The position numbers and the translations under genes were made by a program. A DNA stretch of 64,000 nucleotides from Oenococcus sicerae (GTDB taxonomy: Bacteria; Bacillota; Bacilli; Lactobacillales; Lactobacillaceae). Of the stretch, positions 34,263-43,686 are shown piece after piece (position 1 is the first letter of the stretch; each line of letters starts with the position of its first letter). The stretch covers positions 868,001 through 932,000 of the forward strand of contig NZ_CP029684.2 of NCBI RefSeq assembly GCF_004102045.2, written 5' to 3'. The notes below the pieces were generated by a model. That model did not search any database and was not told the origin of the DNA. It saw nothing but the letters and a program-made list of their open reading frames with translations.

Positions 34263-34985
34263 TTATTTTGCAAGAATTTTTTGAATTAATTGCGCTTGGA
34301 ATTCAGCAGCGAACCTCTTTGACAATTTAGCTTGCGCTGCTTGGTCTGTTGCTAAACTACTATTTTTAGCAATTGCCGCTTTCATGTGTGTTTGCACATA
34401 GGCACTTGCTTGAGTCTTGGCTTCTGCTTGCATCGCGGGATCTGTCAAGTCTTTTTTTAGGACTTTAATTTGGCTAGTGGATAAATGCAGCCATGTTTTT
34501 GGCAAACGGAATGTGTTAATTCGTTTAGTTAATTCATGACCATTGTTTGCAATGCCAAATAAAAGTTTATAAATACCTGGTTTATACTCCCAACGTGTCT
34601 CTTGTGTTTTTAGATTGGCTATTTGGCCGTTGACCAGCTTAACTCGATTTTCTGTAAACTCATCTGCTTGCGTATGCACAAGTTTTTTACTCTTTGCTTT
34701 AGAGACATAGATATAGACATTTTCTTTGCCGCTCGTGCCGATAGGTTCATATAAAACAAGCTGCATTTTGCCGCTCGTATCAGCCGAATAAATTTTCTTC
34801 GTGCTTGTCGAGGTAACTTTTTCTAGACCGAAGTGGTCGTGATAGTTGGCCACGATCGCAATCAAGCTGCCGATTACGATCAGAGCAGAAATAACAGTCC
34901 AAAACATTCGTGGCAGAGGCTTGTCAATGTAAATAAAGCTTGTAAAGAAGGCGACTGCGCCAATAACTAATAATGCGAGAATCAT
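34263..34985 (-). CDS. DUF4811 membrane protein, partner of DHA2 pump
   Basis: 240 residues: two N-terminal membrane helices (about 1-18 and 26-46), then an extracytoplasmic basic domain ending in an Ala/Lys-rich helix. The size, two-helix start and position after a DHA2 transporter match the DUF4811 family of lactic acid bacteria. Its function is unknown; it is presumed to assist the pump. The ATG overlaps the pump TGA stop as TGATG, so it is translated with it. Confidence 0.8.
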   Translation of the reverse strand: MILALLVIGAVAFFTSFIYIDKPLPRMFWTVISALIVIGSLIAIVANYHDHFGLEKVTSTSTKKIYSADTSGKMQLVLYEPIGTSGKENVYIYVSKAKSKKLVHTQADEFTENRVKLVNGQIANLKTQETRWEYKPGIYKLLFGIANNGHELTKRINTFRLPKTWLHLSTSQIKVLKKDLTDPAMQAEAKTQASAYVQTHMKAAIAKNSSLATDQAAQAKLSKRFAAEFQAQLIQKILAK

Positions 34986-36457
34986 CAGGCTTTGCCCCCT
35001 TGATTTTTTTGCTGTGAACTATAATCTTTATCTTTCATAAAGAAGGCAATAATGAAACCCAGAATACAAAAGCCGACCGCGATCGAGAAAGCAGCTTGGT
35101 AGCCAGACATCGTTGCGCTAAAAGCCTTTACTTTATATGCTAGAGGCGCTGATTTCAACAGACTCTTGCCAGGCATTTGCCCTTTAGTCACATTCGCTAG
35201 AACGGAAACTAAAATAGCTGTACCAATTGAGCTTGCAACTTGTCGGACTGTGTTGTTGACAGCCGTTCCATGGGAAATCAAATTATTTGGCAAAGCATTC
35301 ATGGCAGAGGTCGTTGCTGGCATCATGACCATTGAAATACCAAACATGCGCACTGCGTACAGAAACGTGATGTAAATCGTGGGCGTCTGTTTTGTGATCA
35401 TCACAAAAGGCAAAGTACCAGCAGTCAATAGGAATAGGCCAGCAATCGATAGCCGTTTGGCACCAATTCGATCAAAGGCTTGACCGGTAATAGGACTCAT
35501 AACAGCCATCATCAAAGCACCGGGTAAAAGAGTTAGTCCGGATTGGAAGGCCGACATATTATGAACGATCTGCAAGTACAGAGGCACGATCATTTCGACC
35601 CCAATCATGGCGATCATGACAACTGAGCTTAAAAAAGTTGCGATCGTGAACTCTGCCGATGCGAAAACACGCAGTTGTAAGAATGGTTTTGTCATCGACA
35701 ATTGACGCCAAATAAATAGTGCGATCAAGACTGTACCAACGGCAAGTCCTATCAAAACTGTTTTCGATCCCCAACCATCATTGCCAACAGAAGAGAAACC
35801 ATATAGTAACGAACCAAAGCCAGTCGTCGATAGCAGCAGCGACAGCCAATCCAGTTTGGGTTTGCTGGTCTGGATGACCGGCTTCATATAGAAGAGTGCC
35901 AGAATCAGCACGATAGCCATGATCGGAATGATCATGCCGAATAAATCCCGCCATTGGAAAGTATCAATAATCCAGCCTGAGAGCGTTGGGCCGATGGCAG
36001 GTGCAACACCAATAACGATGCCGGCTAATCCCATAGCAGCACCTCGGCGATTTGCTGGAAAAATCGATAGCATAATCGTTTGCAGAAGCGGCATTGAAAC
36101 ACCCACTCCAATTGCTTGAATTAAACGTGCTGTCAGCAAAGTAGCGTAATTGGGTGCTGACCAAGCGATAATGGTGCCAATTTCAAAGACACTGATAGCT
36201 GAAATGTAGAGCCATTTGGAATTGAAACGGCTGGATAGCCATGCGGAAACAGGAATCATAATACCGTTAACCATGAGGAAACCAGTTGTTAACCATTGAA
36301 CCGTCGAGGTTGAAATATCAAAAGCCTTCATGAGCGTTGGAAAAGCGGTCGTTAAAATAGTTTGGTTTAAGATCGTGCAAAAAGTGCCAACAAGAAGTAC
36401 GACGACTAGCATCGTTTTGTTGTATGTATGGCCATTAATATCAGTATTTTTTGTCAA
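34985..36457 (-). CDS. DHA2 family MFS multidrug efflux transporter
   Basis: 490 residues and fourteen predicted helices. LNQTILTTAFPTLMKAF, the RLIQAIGVGVSMPLLQT motif C region and the WIIDTFQWR segment are characteristic of the lactobacillal DHA2 (LmrB-like) pumps. The start is TTG 36457, eight bases after AAGGA. It is divergent from a MerR regulator and coupled downstream to the DUF4811 gene. Its promoter shares a palindrome with that of the regulator. Confidence 0.88.
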   Translation of the reverse strand: MTKNTDINGHTYNKTMLVVVLLVGTFCTILNQTILTTAFPTLMKAFDISTSTVQWLTTGFLMVNGIMIPVSAWLSSRFNSKWLYISAISVFEIGTIIAWSAPNYATLLTARLIQAIGVGVSMPLLQTIMLSIFPANRRGAAMGLAGIVIGVAPAIGPTLSGWIIDTFQWRDLFGMIIPIMAIVLILALFYMKPVIQTSKPKLDWLSLLLSTTGFGSLLYGFSSVGNDGWGSKTVLIGLAVGTVLIALFIWRQLSMTKPFLQLRVFASAEFTIATFLSSVVMIAMIGVEMIVPLYLQIVHNMSAFQSGLTLLPGALMMAVMSPITGQAFDRIGAKRLSIAGLFLLTAGTLPFVMITKQTPTIYITFLYAVRMFGISMVMMPATTSAMNALPNNLISHGTAVNNTVRQVASSIGTAILVSVLANVTKGQMPGKSLLKSAPLAYKVKAFSATMSGYQAAFSIAVGFCILGFIIAFFMKDKDYSSQQKNQGGKA

Positions 36458-36513
36458 ATTAGTCGTCCTTCTTTCAGTTGCCGCAACAAAATTAATTGAA
36501 AATGAACTAATTC

Positions 36514-36575
36514 AATATAACCCTTTATCAGATTAATGTAAATAATTTTTACATAGCACTGAAATTATGTACAAT
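36514..36575. promoter_or_regulatory. Back-to-back promoters sharing one palindrome
   Basis: The palindrome ATGTAAATAATTTTTACAT (36536-36554) has a TTTACA in each arm. Rightwards, TTTACA (36548-36553), 16 bases and TACAAT (36570-36575) serve the MerR gene. Leftwards, TTTACA (complement of 36537-36542), 17 bases and TATATT (complement of 36514-36519) serve the DHA2 pump. One protein bound to the palindrome would cover both -35 elements. Confidence 0.72.
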
Positions 36576-36643
36576 TATTCTAGGAATCGTCATAATAAAC
36601 CGTGATAAAATGGTTTTAGATATGCTAAAGGTAACTAATAACT

Positions 36644-37111
36644 ATGGATACAGACAAAGCAACTGAACAATTTGGTCAAACACTCAATGTTAATCATTTA
36701 ATTCATTCGATGATTCGCGAAGATAATGTCGTTATCGGCATCTCGGATTTAGCCGAAGCGACGGGCGTTTCTCAAACGCAATTACGCTACTGGCTTGAAA
36801 AAAACTATATCAAGAGCTGCGGTGATGAAAAGAAAAAGAAATTTGCTTATGGCACAGTTTTTCGTGTGCGTATTATTAAAGGCTATTTAGATGAAGGTTT
36901 TACATTATCATCAGCGGTCAAACATGCTGATCAGCATTCCGTCATGGTACGTGCTTTTAAACAAGTGATCGGAGACCGCTTGTTAAATGTTTCTGAAGAT
37001 GATTATGGCGCTTTGATTGACTTTGGTGTTTTTGACCCGCAGCCAGACAAACATTTATATGCACGCGTCACTGAAAAAGAAACTAAATTTGAATTGCACG
37101 ATGCCGATTAA
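36644..37111 (+). CDS. MerR family transcriptional regulator
   Basis: 155 residues. The winged helix reads VVIGISDLAEATGVSQTQLRYWLEKNYI followed by the GYLDEGFTLSSAVKHA wing region, as in MerR proteins that lack a metal-binding tail. A short C-terminal domain probably senses an unknown ligand or partner. It is divergent from the DHA2 pump and DUF4811 genes and is the likely regulator of both. AAAGGT lies nine bases before ATG 36644. Its stop overlaps that of the converging AI-2E-family gene. Confidence 0.82.
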   Translation: MDTDKATEQFGQTLNVNHLIHSMIREDNVVIGISDLAEATGVSQTQLRYWLEKNYIKSCGDEKKKKFAYGTVFRVRIIKGYLDEGFTLSSAVKHADQHSVMVRAFKQVIGDRLLNVSEDDYGALIDFGVFDPQPDKHLYARVTEKETKFELHDAD

Positions 37112-38154
37112 TTTGTTTTTTCTATCTTTTTTCGTTTAATTATTTTGATATCAGAGCTATGAATGCCAAGAATATCCAAAAAGAACGATACGATCGGAAT
37201 ACCGACGATCAAACCCCAATCACCAATTAATTGGCTCATGACGATCAGTGTGATGAAAGTGACAAAAACAGGCAGGTCGGTCCGATCAGCCATCAGTCTG
37301 GGATGCAGGAAATAAGATTCGAAGAAGTGGATCAGTGCCACTAAGATAACAACTTCTGCCACACGAACTAGACCACCAGTAGCGAAGGCGATCAGACCAA
37401 GCGGAACCATGGAGATCAAGACCCCGGCTACAGGCACAAGCCCAAAGATAAAGACAATGATAACCAGCAGCAGCAGACTTGGCATTTTGATCAAGGCAAG
37501 ACCAATTGCCATTAAAATGGTATTGATTGTGCATATTAACAATTGTGTTTCAATTATTTTACCGAGAATCAAGACGAATTTTCGTGCTAAATAATAGATG
37601 TTTTCAAAAAATCCTTTGTAAGTTGATCGCAGGAATTCATGGCCAAAAGCCAATAGTCTGTTATGGGAAAGTGTATAAACAAAACTTAAAAATATCGCTA
37701 GAACAACATGTGTGAAACCTTTGCCGATATGTCCAGCTTCCCGAAATCCTGTTAAAACAACATTTTTGCCATTCGAGACAATTTCGCTGCTATGAATTGC
37801 ATTGTTGACAAGTTTATCGATATTTTTATTTAAGACAGGATGATCGATAATCGCTTTGGAAATCATAGCTGGAATAACTTTTAACTGGTTTACTAAAAGC
37901 GGAGCTGCATACGACAGTGCGCAGATAAAAAGGGATATAACCACAAGATATAGCGCAATAACAGCGATCAGATAAGGGATCTTAAAGCGTTTGTGAAGAT
38001 AAAGACTGGATTTGATTGCTAGGTATGCAAAAATCGTTGTCAGCAGGATCACGCCGATGAAACTGCGGACGATATATATCACCAAAATCAAAAAGGCGAG
38101 TGTTAAATAAAGCTGTACATCCTTGCGCTTTAAAAATTTGATGATGTAATTCAT
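37108..38154 (-). CDS. AI-2E family (PerM-like) membrane transporter
   Basis: About 348 residues with eight membrane helices in the family pattern: two at the N-terminus, a soluble middle segment, then five to six, ending with GDWGLIVGIPIVSFFLDIL. The family includes AI-2 exporters and Na+/H+ antiporters, so the substrate is open. I prefer ATG 38154, preceded by GAGG at nine bases; ATG 38181 or GTG 38190 in the same frame would add 9-12 residues. A LacI-type palindrome lies at its predicted transcription start. Confidence 0.8.
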   Translation of the reverse strand: MNYIIKFLKRKDVQLYLTLAFLILVIYIVRSFIGVILLTTIFAYLAIKSSLYLHKRFKIPYLIAVIALYLVVISLFICALSYAAPLLVNQLKVIPAMISKAIIDHPVLNKNIDKLVNNAIHSSEIVSNGKNVVLTGFREAGHIGKGFTHVVLAIFLSFVYTLSHNRLLAFGHEFLRSTYKGFFENIYYLARKFVLILGKIIETQLLICTINTILMAIGLALIKMPSLLLLVIIVFIFGLVPVAGVLISMVPLGLIAFATGGLVRVAEVVILVALIHFFESYFLHPRLMADRTDLPVFVTFITLIVMSQLIGDWGLIVGIPIVSFFLDILGIHSSDIKIIKRKKIEKTN

Positions 38155-38284
38155 TAACTGTTGCCTCGTTTCTGTTTTCATTTTAACCACAATTGAGCAG
38201 CCGCTTGAAGTTATCTTATGTTTCTCTAAAATAATCTAAAACATTTTAAATTATTTCAAAAAAAGCGTCTAATACAAGCACGTT

Positions 38285-38306
38285 TGATAAGCGTTTACCA
38301 ATTATA
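38285..38306 (-). promoter_or_regulatory. -10 box and LacI-type palindrome upstream of the AI-2E-family gene
   Basis: On the minus strand TATAAT (complement of 38301-38306) is followed at once by TGGTAAACGCTTATCA (complement of 38285-38300). The palindrome is a 16-base form of the CcpA/LacI-family pattern (TGNTAA-N-CG-N-TTANCA) with one extra base in each arm, and it covers the expected start site. It could bind CcpA or a dedicated LacI-family repressor. Confidence 0.5.
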
Positions 38307-38314
38307 GAATAATT

Positions 38315-38608
38315 TCAATCGTTTTTGTACTCGTATTTTTGATAGTCAGTATTTTTCAAAAAGACCGCCTTCGCAAACGGACAGACCGGTTTGATCAGCT
38401 GTCCCTTATCAACGGCATCAGAAACGGCCTTGTTCAATAACTTGCCAGCAAGACCTTGACCACGCCAAAGTGGATCAACACGACTACTGTTGATGCTGAT
38501 TACTCGTCCCTGTTTAAAGGTTGAATACGATAATTCAGCAATGATTTTTTCGTGCTCATCTCTGATAAAATAACGGCCGTCTTCCTGTATGATCGGATAA
38601 TTTATCAT
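38315..38608 (-). CDS. YjdJ-type GNAT N-acetyltransferase
   Basis: 97 residues, the single-domain GNAT family related to human GTLF3B/yeast YjdJ (Acetyltransf_CG). The acetyl-CoA loop is DPLWRGQGLAGKLL, and PVCPFAKAVFLKN is the conserved C-terminal segment. The acceptor is unknown. ATG 38608 lacks a ribosome binding site and has an extended -10 (TGTAAAAT) six bases upstream, so the transcript may be leaderless. It is divergent from the small gene at 38683. Confidence 0.85.
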   Translation of the reverse strand: MINYPIIQEDGRYFIRDEHEKIIAELSYSTFKQGRVISINSSRVDPLWRGQGLAGKLLNKAVSDAVDKGQLIKPVCPFAKAVFLKNTDYQKYEYKND

Positions 38609-38682
38609 AAATTAATTTTACAAAAAAATACCATCGATTGTACAGAATCCACATTCAGGCCTATGATGAAGAAGGAGAGAGT

Positions 38683-38874
38683 ATGGACAAAGAAAAGTTT
38701 AGAAAACAAGACCATTACACGGCTGAGGAATGGCGTAAGATTCATTCCGGAACAGCCAAAGAAATGGATTACTTAAATCAGCATATCGAAACAATGGAGC
38801 AGGCTTATGAGCGGCACATGACCGGAAACGAACATATGCTTGATCGGCAAGGCGAAAGCGCCAATAGCAAATGA
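38683..38874 (+). CDS. Small hydrophilic protein of unknown function
   Basis: 63 residues, strongly charged, predicted mostly helical (EEWRKIHSGTAKEMDYLNQHIETMEQAYERH), without Cys, signal peptide or membrane helix. I do not recognise the family. AAGGAG lies six bases before ATG 38683 and a terminator follows the stop directly, so it looks like a genuine monocistronic gene. A longer in-frame ATG at 38638 has no ribosome binding site. Confidence 0.62.
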   Translation: MDKEKFRKQDHYTAEEWRKIHSGTAKEMDYLNQHIETMEQAYERHMTGNEHMLDRQGESANSK

Positions 38875-38895
38875 ACCGGAGTTATCCGGTTTTTG
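38874..38895 (+). terminator. Terminator after the small gene
   Basis: AACCGGA (38874-38880) pairs with TCCGGTT (38885-38891) around GTTA, followed by T. The stem begins at the last base of the stop codon. Confidence 0.85.
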
Positions 38896-38941
38896 TTTAC
38901 CTAATTTTCGATTGATCGACTTAATTCGTATAATTGACTGT

Positions 38942-39397
38942 ATGACAAAAAAACGCGGATTCGAAATTGTAAAAAAATTTAAGGATGCTGGCTTAGACTT
39001 GCCGCAGCGGGAAACGGCCAATGCTGCTGGTTACGATATCAAAGCGGCCGCTGACATCACGATTCCGGCCGATGGCAGCATCAAACTAGTTTCAACTGGA
39101 CTGAAAGCTTACATGCAAGCCGATGAAGTACTCTATTTAATCAACCGTTCGTCTGGTCCTTATAAACGTGGTCTGGTTTTGCCAAACTCAGTTGGTGTGA
39201 TCGATGCTGATTATTATAATAATGAAAAGAACGAGGGCGAAATTTTTGTGCAGATGCGATCAATTTCCGGCCAAGATGTTCAGATAAAAAAAGGTGACCG
39301 CATTGTTCAGGCAATTTTTATTCCTTTTTTGATCGCTGATGATGATCAGGCGGCAGGAGTCCGAACTGGTGGATTCGGGTCGACTGGAGACAAGTAA
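38942..39397 (+). CDS. dut: dUTPase-family nucleotide hydrolase
   Basis: 151 residues, trimeric dUTPase fold. Motif 1 is AAGYDIKAA, motif 2 RSSGPYKRG, motif 3 LPNSVGVIDADYY with the Tyr that excludes ribose, motif 4 KGDRIVQAIF, and motif 5 RTGGFGSTG. It splits dUTP to dUMP and keeps uracil out of DNA. TATAAT (38929-38934) lies seven bases before ATG 38942 with no ribosome binding site, the clearest leaderless candidate here. A longer frame from 38840 would cross the upstream terminator. The stop shares one base with the next ATG. Confidence 0.92.
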   Translation: MTKKRGFEIVKKFKDAGLDLPQRETANAAGYDIKAAADITIPADGSIKLVSTGLKAYMQADEVLYLINRSSGPYKRGLVLPNSVGVIDADYYNNEKNEGEIFVQMRSISGQDVQIKKGDRIVQAIFIPFLIADDDQAAGVRTGGFGSTGDK

Positions 39398-39867
39398 TGG
39401 CTGACGAAAAAGACGATATTGTGTTTCGCAGCGACCTGCATGATTTTAAAGTTCGTGTGACCGGTGTGCTGGTCAATCAAACGGGTCAAGTCGCATTGAA
39501 CCCAGACAAAAATAGCGGCGATCTGCCTTATGTCACACTGCCCGGCGGCAAGTTAAAATTTGGTGAAAGCAGTGATCAGGCTGTCATTCGCGAATTTGCC
39601 GAAGAAGCAGGGCTGCAAATTCAAGCAGTACGGTTGTTGGCGATCACAGAAAATTTATATACTTATCATCAAAAACACAATAACGAGATCAATTTTACAT
39701 GGCTGGTCAAAATTAAGGACCCGAAGTCTGTTTTCGCAAAAGACCAGAGCGAACAAGCGATTATCTGGCGTGATCCTGATAATTTGGATGATTTTTTGCC
39801 CAAGGCTTTACGGCCAATTATCCAAGACCTGCCGCAAACACCCATTCATCTCGTTAATCGGGATTGA
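39397..39867 (+). CDS. Nudix hydrolase
   Basis: 156 residues. The Nudix box is complete: GGKLKFGESSDQAVIREFAEEAG at about residues 50-72, with the Gly, Glu and Arg-Glu-x-x-Glu-Glu pattern that binds the metal. Substrate unknown; nucleoside diphosphate derivatives or oxidised nucleotides are usual. Its one-base overlap with dut (TAATG) and closeness to rdgB suggest a role in cleaning the nucleotide pool. Confidence 0.9.
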   Translation: MADEKDDIVFRSDLHDFKVRVTGVLVNQTGQVALNPDKNSGDLPYVTLPGGKLKFGESSDQAVIREFAEEAGLQIQAVRLLAITENLYTYHQKHNNEINFTWLVKIKDPKSVFAKDQSEQAIIWRDPDNLDDFLPKALRPIIQDLPQTPIHLVNRD

Positions 39868-39894
39868 AGCAACTCGGAATTAATAAAGGAAAAA

Positions 39895-41304
39895 ATGGTA
39901 AAAGCAAAAACACAATTCGTTTGTTCTAACTGCGGCTATACAACTGCTGGCTATCTCGGGCGTTGTCCAAATTGTGGTGAATGGAATACACTTATCGAAG
40001 AAAAGATCGTGCCGGATGCAGTGATTAATCGCAAGGCTCGCATTAGTTTTGATGGTCGGGTCGCAAAACCGAAAAGAATTTCGGAAATTTCCGGCAATGA
40101 AATGCCGCGGGTCAAAACCGGTATGACGGAACTTAACCGTGTTTTAGGCGGCGGCATCGTCCCTGGCAGCTTGATTTTAATCGGTGGTGATCCGGGAATT
40201 GGCAAATCAACACTCATGCTGCAAGTTTCCGGTCAATTGACGAAAAATCAGGGCAGCGTACTTTATGTTTCCGGTGAGGAATCAAGCAACCAGATAAAAT
40301 TAAGAGCCGATCGTTTGGGTGTTGGTGCAGATGATTTCATCGTTTATCCAGAAACAGATATGGCTCAAATCAAATCAATTATTCAGCAAATTGAACCAGA
40401 TTATTTAGTGATCGATTCCGTCCAGACAATGCAGGAACCGGATATGCAGTCGCCGATCGGTTCAGTTGCCCAGGTGCGCGAAGTCACAGCTGATTTGATG
40501 CAGATCGCAAAAACAAATGCCATCACAGTCTTTATTGTTGGCCATGTTACGAAAGATGGTTCAATTGCCGGGCCGAAAATTCTCGAACATATGGTGGATA
40601 CGGTTTTGTATTTTGAAGGGGATGCTAACTATAAATATCGAATTTTACGAACTGTCAAAAATCGTTTTGGTTCGACCAATGAACTAGGCATTTTCGAAAT
40701 GCGTGATCACGGTCTCAGGGAAGTCGCTAATCCATCTGAAATGTTTCTTGAAGAGCGTCTGGCCGGTGCAACGGGTTCGGCAATTACAGCCAGCATGGAA
40801 GGCAGTCGGCCAATTTTAGTTGAAGTGCAGGCACTGGTCGCACCAACTGTTTTTGGTAATGCACAGCGTGTGACAACTGGTGTTGATCGTAATCGGGTAG
40901 CACAAATATTAGCCGTGCTTGAAAAACACGCTAACCTGCTTTTACAAAATCAAGATGCACATGTCCGCATCACGGGTGGCGTGAAGATCGATGAACCGGC
41001 TGCTGACTTGGCCATTGCTTTAGCTGTTGCGAGTTCTTACCATGAAAAAGCAACTAACGCTTCAGATGTATTTTTAGGTGAAGTTGGTTTAGGCGGTGAA
41101 GTACGTTCAATTTCGTTGATCGAAGATCGTTTGAAAGAAATTGCCAAATTGGGTTTCAAACGCGCTATCATATCGAAAAATAATCTGTCCAGCATTGAAT
41201 TGCCGCAGCATCTAGAGGTTGTTGGTGTGGCGACTTTAGAGGAAGCTTTAAAACTAGGCTTAGGTCTTGATCATTTTTCTGACTCAAGTCATTTCGATCA
41301 CTAA
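39895..41304 (+). CDS. radA: DNA repair protein RadA
   Basis: 469 residues. Order of domains: C4 zinc finger ([18 protein letters not shown], residues 9-26), RecA-like ATPase with Walker [10 protein letters not shown], the RadA-specific KNRFG motif, and a C-terminal Lon-protease-like domain ([17 protein letters not shown]). It drives branch migration during recombination and repair. AAAGGA precedes ATG 39895. It follows dut and nudix by 27 bases, probably in one transcript. Confidence 0.95.
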   Translation: MVKAKTQFVCSNCGYTTAGYLGRCPNCGEWNTLIEEKIVPDAVINRKARISFDGRVAKPKRISEISGNEMPRVKTGMTELNRVLGGGIVPGSLILIGGDPGIGKSTLMLQVSGQLTKNQGSVLYVSGEESSNQIKLRADRLGVGADDFIVYPETDMAQIKSIIQQIEPDYLVIDSVQTMQEPDMQSPIGSVAQVREVTADLMQIAKTNAITVFIVGHVTKDGSIAGPKILEHMVDTVLYFEGDANYKYRILRTVKNRFGSTNELGIFEMRDHGLREVANPSEMFLEERLAGATGSAITASMEGSRPILVEVQALVAPTVFGNAQRVTTGVDRNRVAQILAVLEKHANLLLQNQDAHVRITGGVKIDEPAADLAIALAVASSYHEKATNASDVFLGEVGLGGEVRSISLIEDRLKEIAKLGFKRAIISKNNLSSIELPQHLEVVGVATLEEALKLGLGLDHFSDSSHFDH

Positions 41305-41455
41305 TCATTGATAGACTGCTCGCGGTCTGCTTGAGATTGATAAATACGAACAATTTGAGATCAATGAATTGTTATTGTTAGTGAATTTATTCAGTTATTT
41401 CAAAATAGTCATGAAATTTTGCAAAGTTCTGGCCGATTTCTTCTAAAATAAAGAC

Positions 41456-42031
41456 ATGCAGAAAATTATATTTGCGACAAAAAACGCAGGCAAAACCAAA
41501 GAAATTTCTGATTTACTTGGAAAACGCTTTGAAATTATTGATTTAAATCATTTGGATAATCTCCCGGACATCGTTGAGAATGGATCGAGTTTTGTGTCCA
41601 ATGCTGAAATTAAGGCTGAAAAAATTTCTCAATTATATCCGGACTCTTTCGTTATGGCTGAGGATGCTGGTCTTTCAATTGATGCCTTAGATGGCCGTCC
41701 AGGAATTTTTTCGGCACGATATGCTGGCGACCATGATGATGAGGCGAATATTAAAAAGGTTTTAACGGAATTAGATGGCGTTGCCAGTGAAAAACGGACG
41801 GCTCATTTTACAGCTGCAATTGTGTTGCTTGGTCTGCAAAAAGAAATTGTTGCAACAGGTGAAGTTCGCGGTCGAATTTTAGATCATAAAGAAGGGCAGG
41901 ATGGCTTTGGTTATGATCCGATCTTTTTCTCAACTGAATTAGGGAAGACTTTTGGTCAAGCTAGTGAAAAAGAGAAGAATTCCGTTTCACATCGTGCTCG
42001 AGCACTAAAAAAATTAATTTCTCAAATTTAG
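41456..42031 (+). CDS. rdgB: XTP/dITP diphosphatase (RdgB/HAM1)
   Basis: 191 residues. FATKNAGKTKEI is the HAM1 start motif; FVMAEDAGLSIDALDGRPGIFSARYAG and GQDGFGYDPIFF are the substrate and metal regions; SHRARALKKL closes the domain. It removes inosine and xanthosine triphosphates from the nucleotide pool. TAAAAT lies six bases before ATG 41456 and no ribosome binding site is seen. The 150-base gap after radA holds only a weak hairpin. Confidence 0.94.
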   Translation: MQKIIFATKNAGKTKEISDLLGKRFEIIDLNHLDNLPDIVENGSSFVSNAEIKAEKISQLYPDSFVMAEDAGLSIDALDGRPGIFSARYAGDHDDEANIKKVLTELDGVASEKRTAHFTAAIVLLGLQKEIVATGEVRGRILDHKEGQDGFGYDPIFFSTELGKTFGQASEKEKNSVSHRARALKKLISQI

Positions 42032-42059
42032 GCTTGACCGCTTAAACTATACTAATGTT

Positions 42060-43553
42060 ATGACTGAAAAAATTCGTGTTAGATACGCCCCTAGTCCGAC
42101 GGGGCATTTACATATTGGTAATGCTCGGACTGCGATTTTCAACTGGCTTTTTGCGCGCCATTATCATGGCCAATTCATTATTCGAATCGAGGATACTGAT
42201 TTAGCTCGAAATGTTGTTGGTGGTGAAAAGAGCCAGCTTGATAATTTGAGCTGGCTAGGCGTTGACTGGGATGAAGGTCCTGATAAGGCGGATCCGAAGT
42301 ATGCACCTTATCGTCAGACTGAACGCGCAGCTCAGGGAATCTATAAAAAATATATTGATCAGCTCTTAGCTTCTGGCCAGGCTTATAAATCTTATAAGAC
42401 GGAAGATACTTTAAAAGCAGAACGCGAAGCACAAACAGCAGCTCATCAAGCACCACACTATGTTTACGAGTATGCAGGTATGGACACCCAGCAGATCCAA
42501 GCAGCTCAGGCTACAGATGAAGCTGCCGGTTTAAAAGCAGTTGTTCGTTTTCGTGTACCTGAGGACCATGATTATGATTGGCAAGATATTGTCAAAGGCA
42601 AAGTCAAAATCAATTCCAAAGAAATTGGCGGCGATTGGGTCATTCAAAAAGCCGACGGCATGCCGACCTATAATTTTGCCGTGGTGATCGATGATCATTT
42701 AATGGACATTACACATGTGCTGCGTGGGGATGACCATGTCAGCAATACGCCTAAGCAATTGATGGTGTATGAGGCTTTAGGCTGGCAGGCACCGAAATTT
42801 GGACATATGGCTCTGATCATTAAAGCCGAGACAGGCAAAAAATTATCAAAACGCGATGAGGATACGCTGCAATTTATTGAGCAGTATCGTGAGTTGGGTT
42901 ATTTGCCAGAAGCGATGTTTAATTTTATTGGACTATTAGGCTGGTCACCAGTTGGTGAAAATGAAATTTTTACTCGTGAACAATTCAAAGACATGTTTGA
43001 TGAAACACGTTTTACCAAGGCTAATGCTAAGTTTGATGCAAAAAAATTAGCGTGGGTCAACAATCAGTGGATGCGCTCGGAAAAAAATAAGGTCATGCCG
43101 CAACTGATCTCTGAATTGGTGAAAGCAGGATTGGTCACGCAAACACAAGCTGACCAGCAAGCTGATTATTTAGCTAAAATTATTGAAATTGCCGGAGTAG
43201 ATGGTATTAAAGCTACGAGTGAAATTTCAGCATTAGCGACTTATCCTTTTTTTAAGCTGCATGAGATAACTGATGCAGATCAACGATCTTGGCTAGATAC
43301 TGATGATGGCAAAAAAGTAGCTGCTGCTTTTGCAAATAAGATCGAAGCGTTAACAACAGACGATTTTTCTGCTGATAAAATCATGGAGATTATCCGCAGC
43401 TTACAGGCTGAATTAGCCATTAAAGGACGGGCACTTTGGAATCCGATTCGCTTAATAACGACGCATGAAGTTCAAGGACCTAACTTGCCAGAAATTTTAG
43501 CTGTCATGGGTAAGGGTTGGACTCTTCAGAATATTCAAAAGACATTAGTTTAG
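42060..43553 (+). CDS. gltX: Glutamyl-tRNA synthetase
   Basis: 497 residues, class I synthetase. The HIGH motif is YAPSPTGHLHIGNARTA at the N-terminus and the KMSKS loop is KKLSKRDED. It charges tRNA-Glu, and in most Firmicutes also tRNA-Gln for amidation; that second role needs gatCAB, which is not in this window. TATACT lies six bases before ATG 42060 with no ribosome binding site, again a leaderless arrangement. Confidence 0.95.
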   Translation: MTEKIRVRYAPSPTGHLHIGNARTAIFNWLFARHYHGQFIIRIEDTDLARNVVGGEKSQLDNLSWLGVDWDEGPDKADPKYAPYRQTERAAQGIYKKYIDQLLASGQAYKSYKTEDTLKAEREAQTAAHQAPHYVYEYAGMDTQQIQAAQATDEAAGLKAVVRFRVPEDHDYDWQDIVKGKVKINSKEIGGDWVIQKADGMPTYNFAVVIDDHLMDITHVLRGDDHVSNTPKQLMVYEALGWQAPKFGHMALIIKAETGKKLSKRDEDTLQFIEQYRELGYLPEAMFNFIGLLGWSPVGENEIFTREQFKDMFDETRFTKANAKFDAKKLAWVNNQWMRSEKNKVMPQLISELVKAGLVTQTQADQQADYLAKIIEIAGVDGIKATSEISALATYPFFKLHEITDADQRSWLDTDDGKKVAAAFANKIEALTTDDFSADKIMEIIRSLQAELAIKGRALWNPIRLITTHEVQGPNLPEILAVMGKGWTLQNIQKTLV

Positions 43554-43686
43554 AAACCTCGATCGTTTAAAACGATTTTTAGCTTTGTAAAAGAACTAAT
43601 GATTTGTTGACAAATAGTCAATGCTTAATTCTTTTATTTCCTTAATTGGTATAAGCTAACCTTATAATGTATCGGAAGGAGGAATT

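Noticed and set aside
38840-38941. Longer dUTPase frame from 38840
   Set aside because: It overlaps the upstream gene and its terminator and adds residues unlike any dUTPase.
41305-41455. AACAATT/AATTGTT inverted repeat between radA and rdgB
   Set aside because: AT-only seven-base arms with an 11-base loop and no T tract are expected by chance in this composition.
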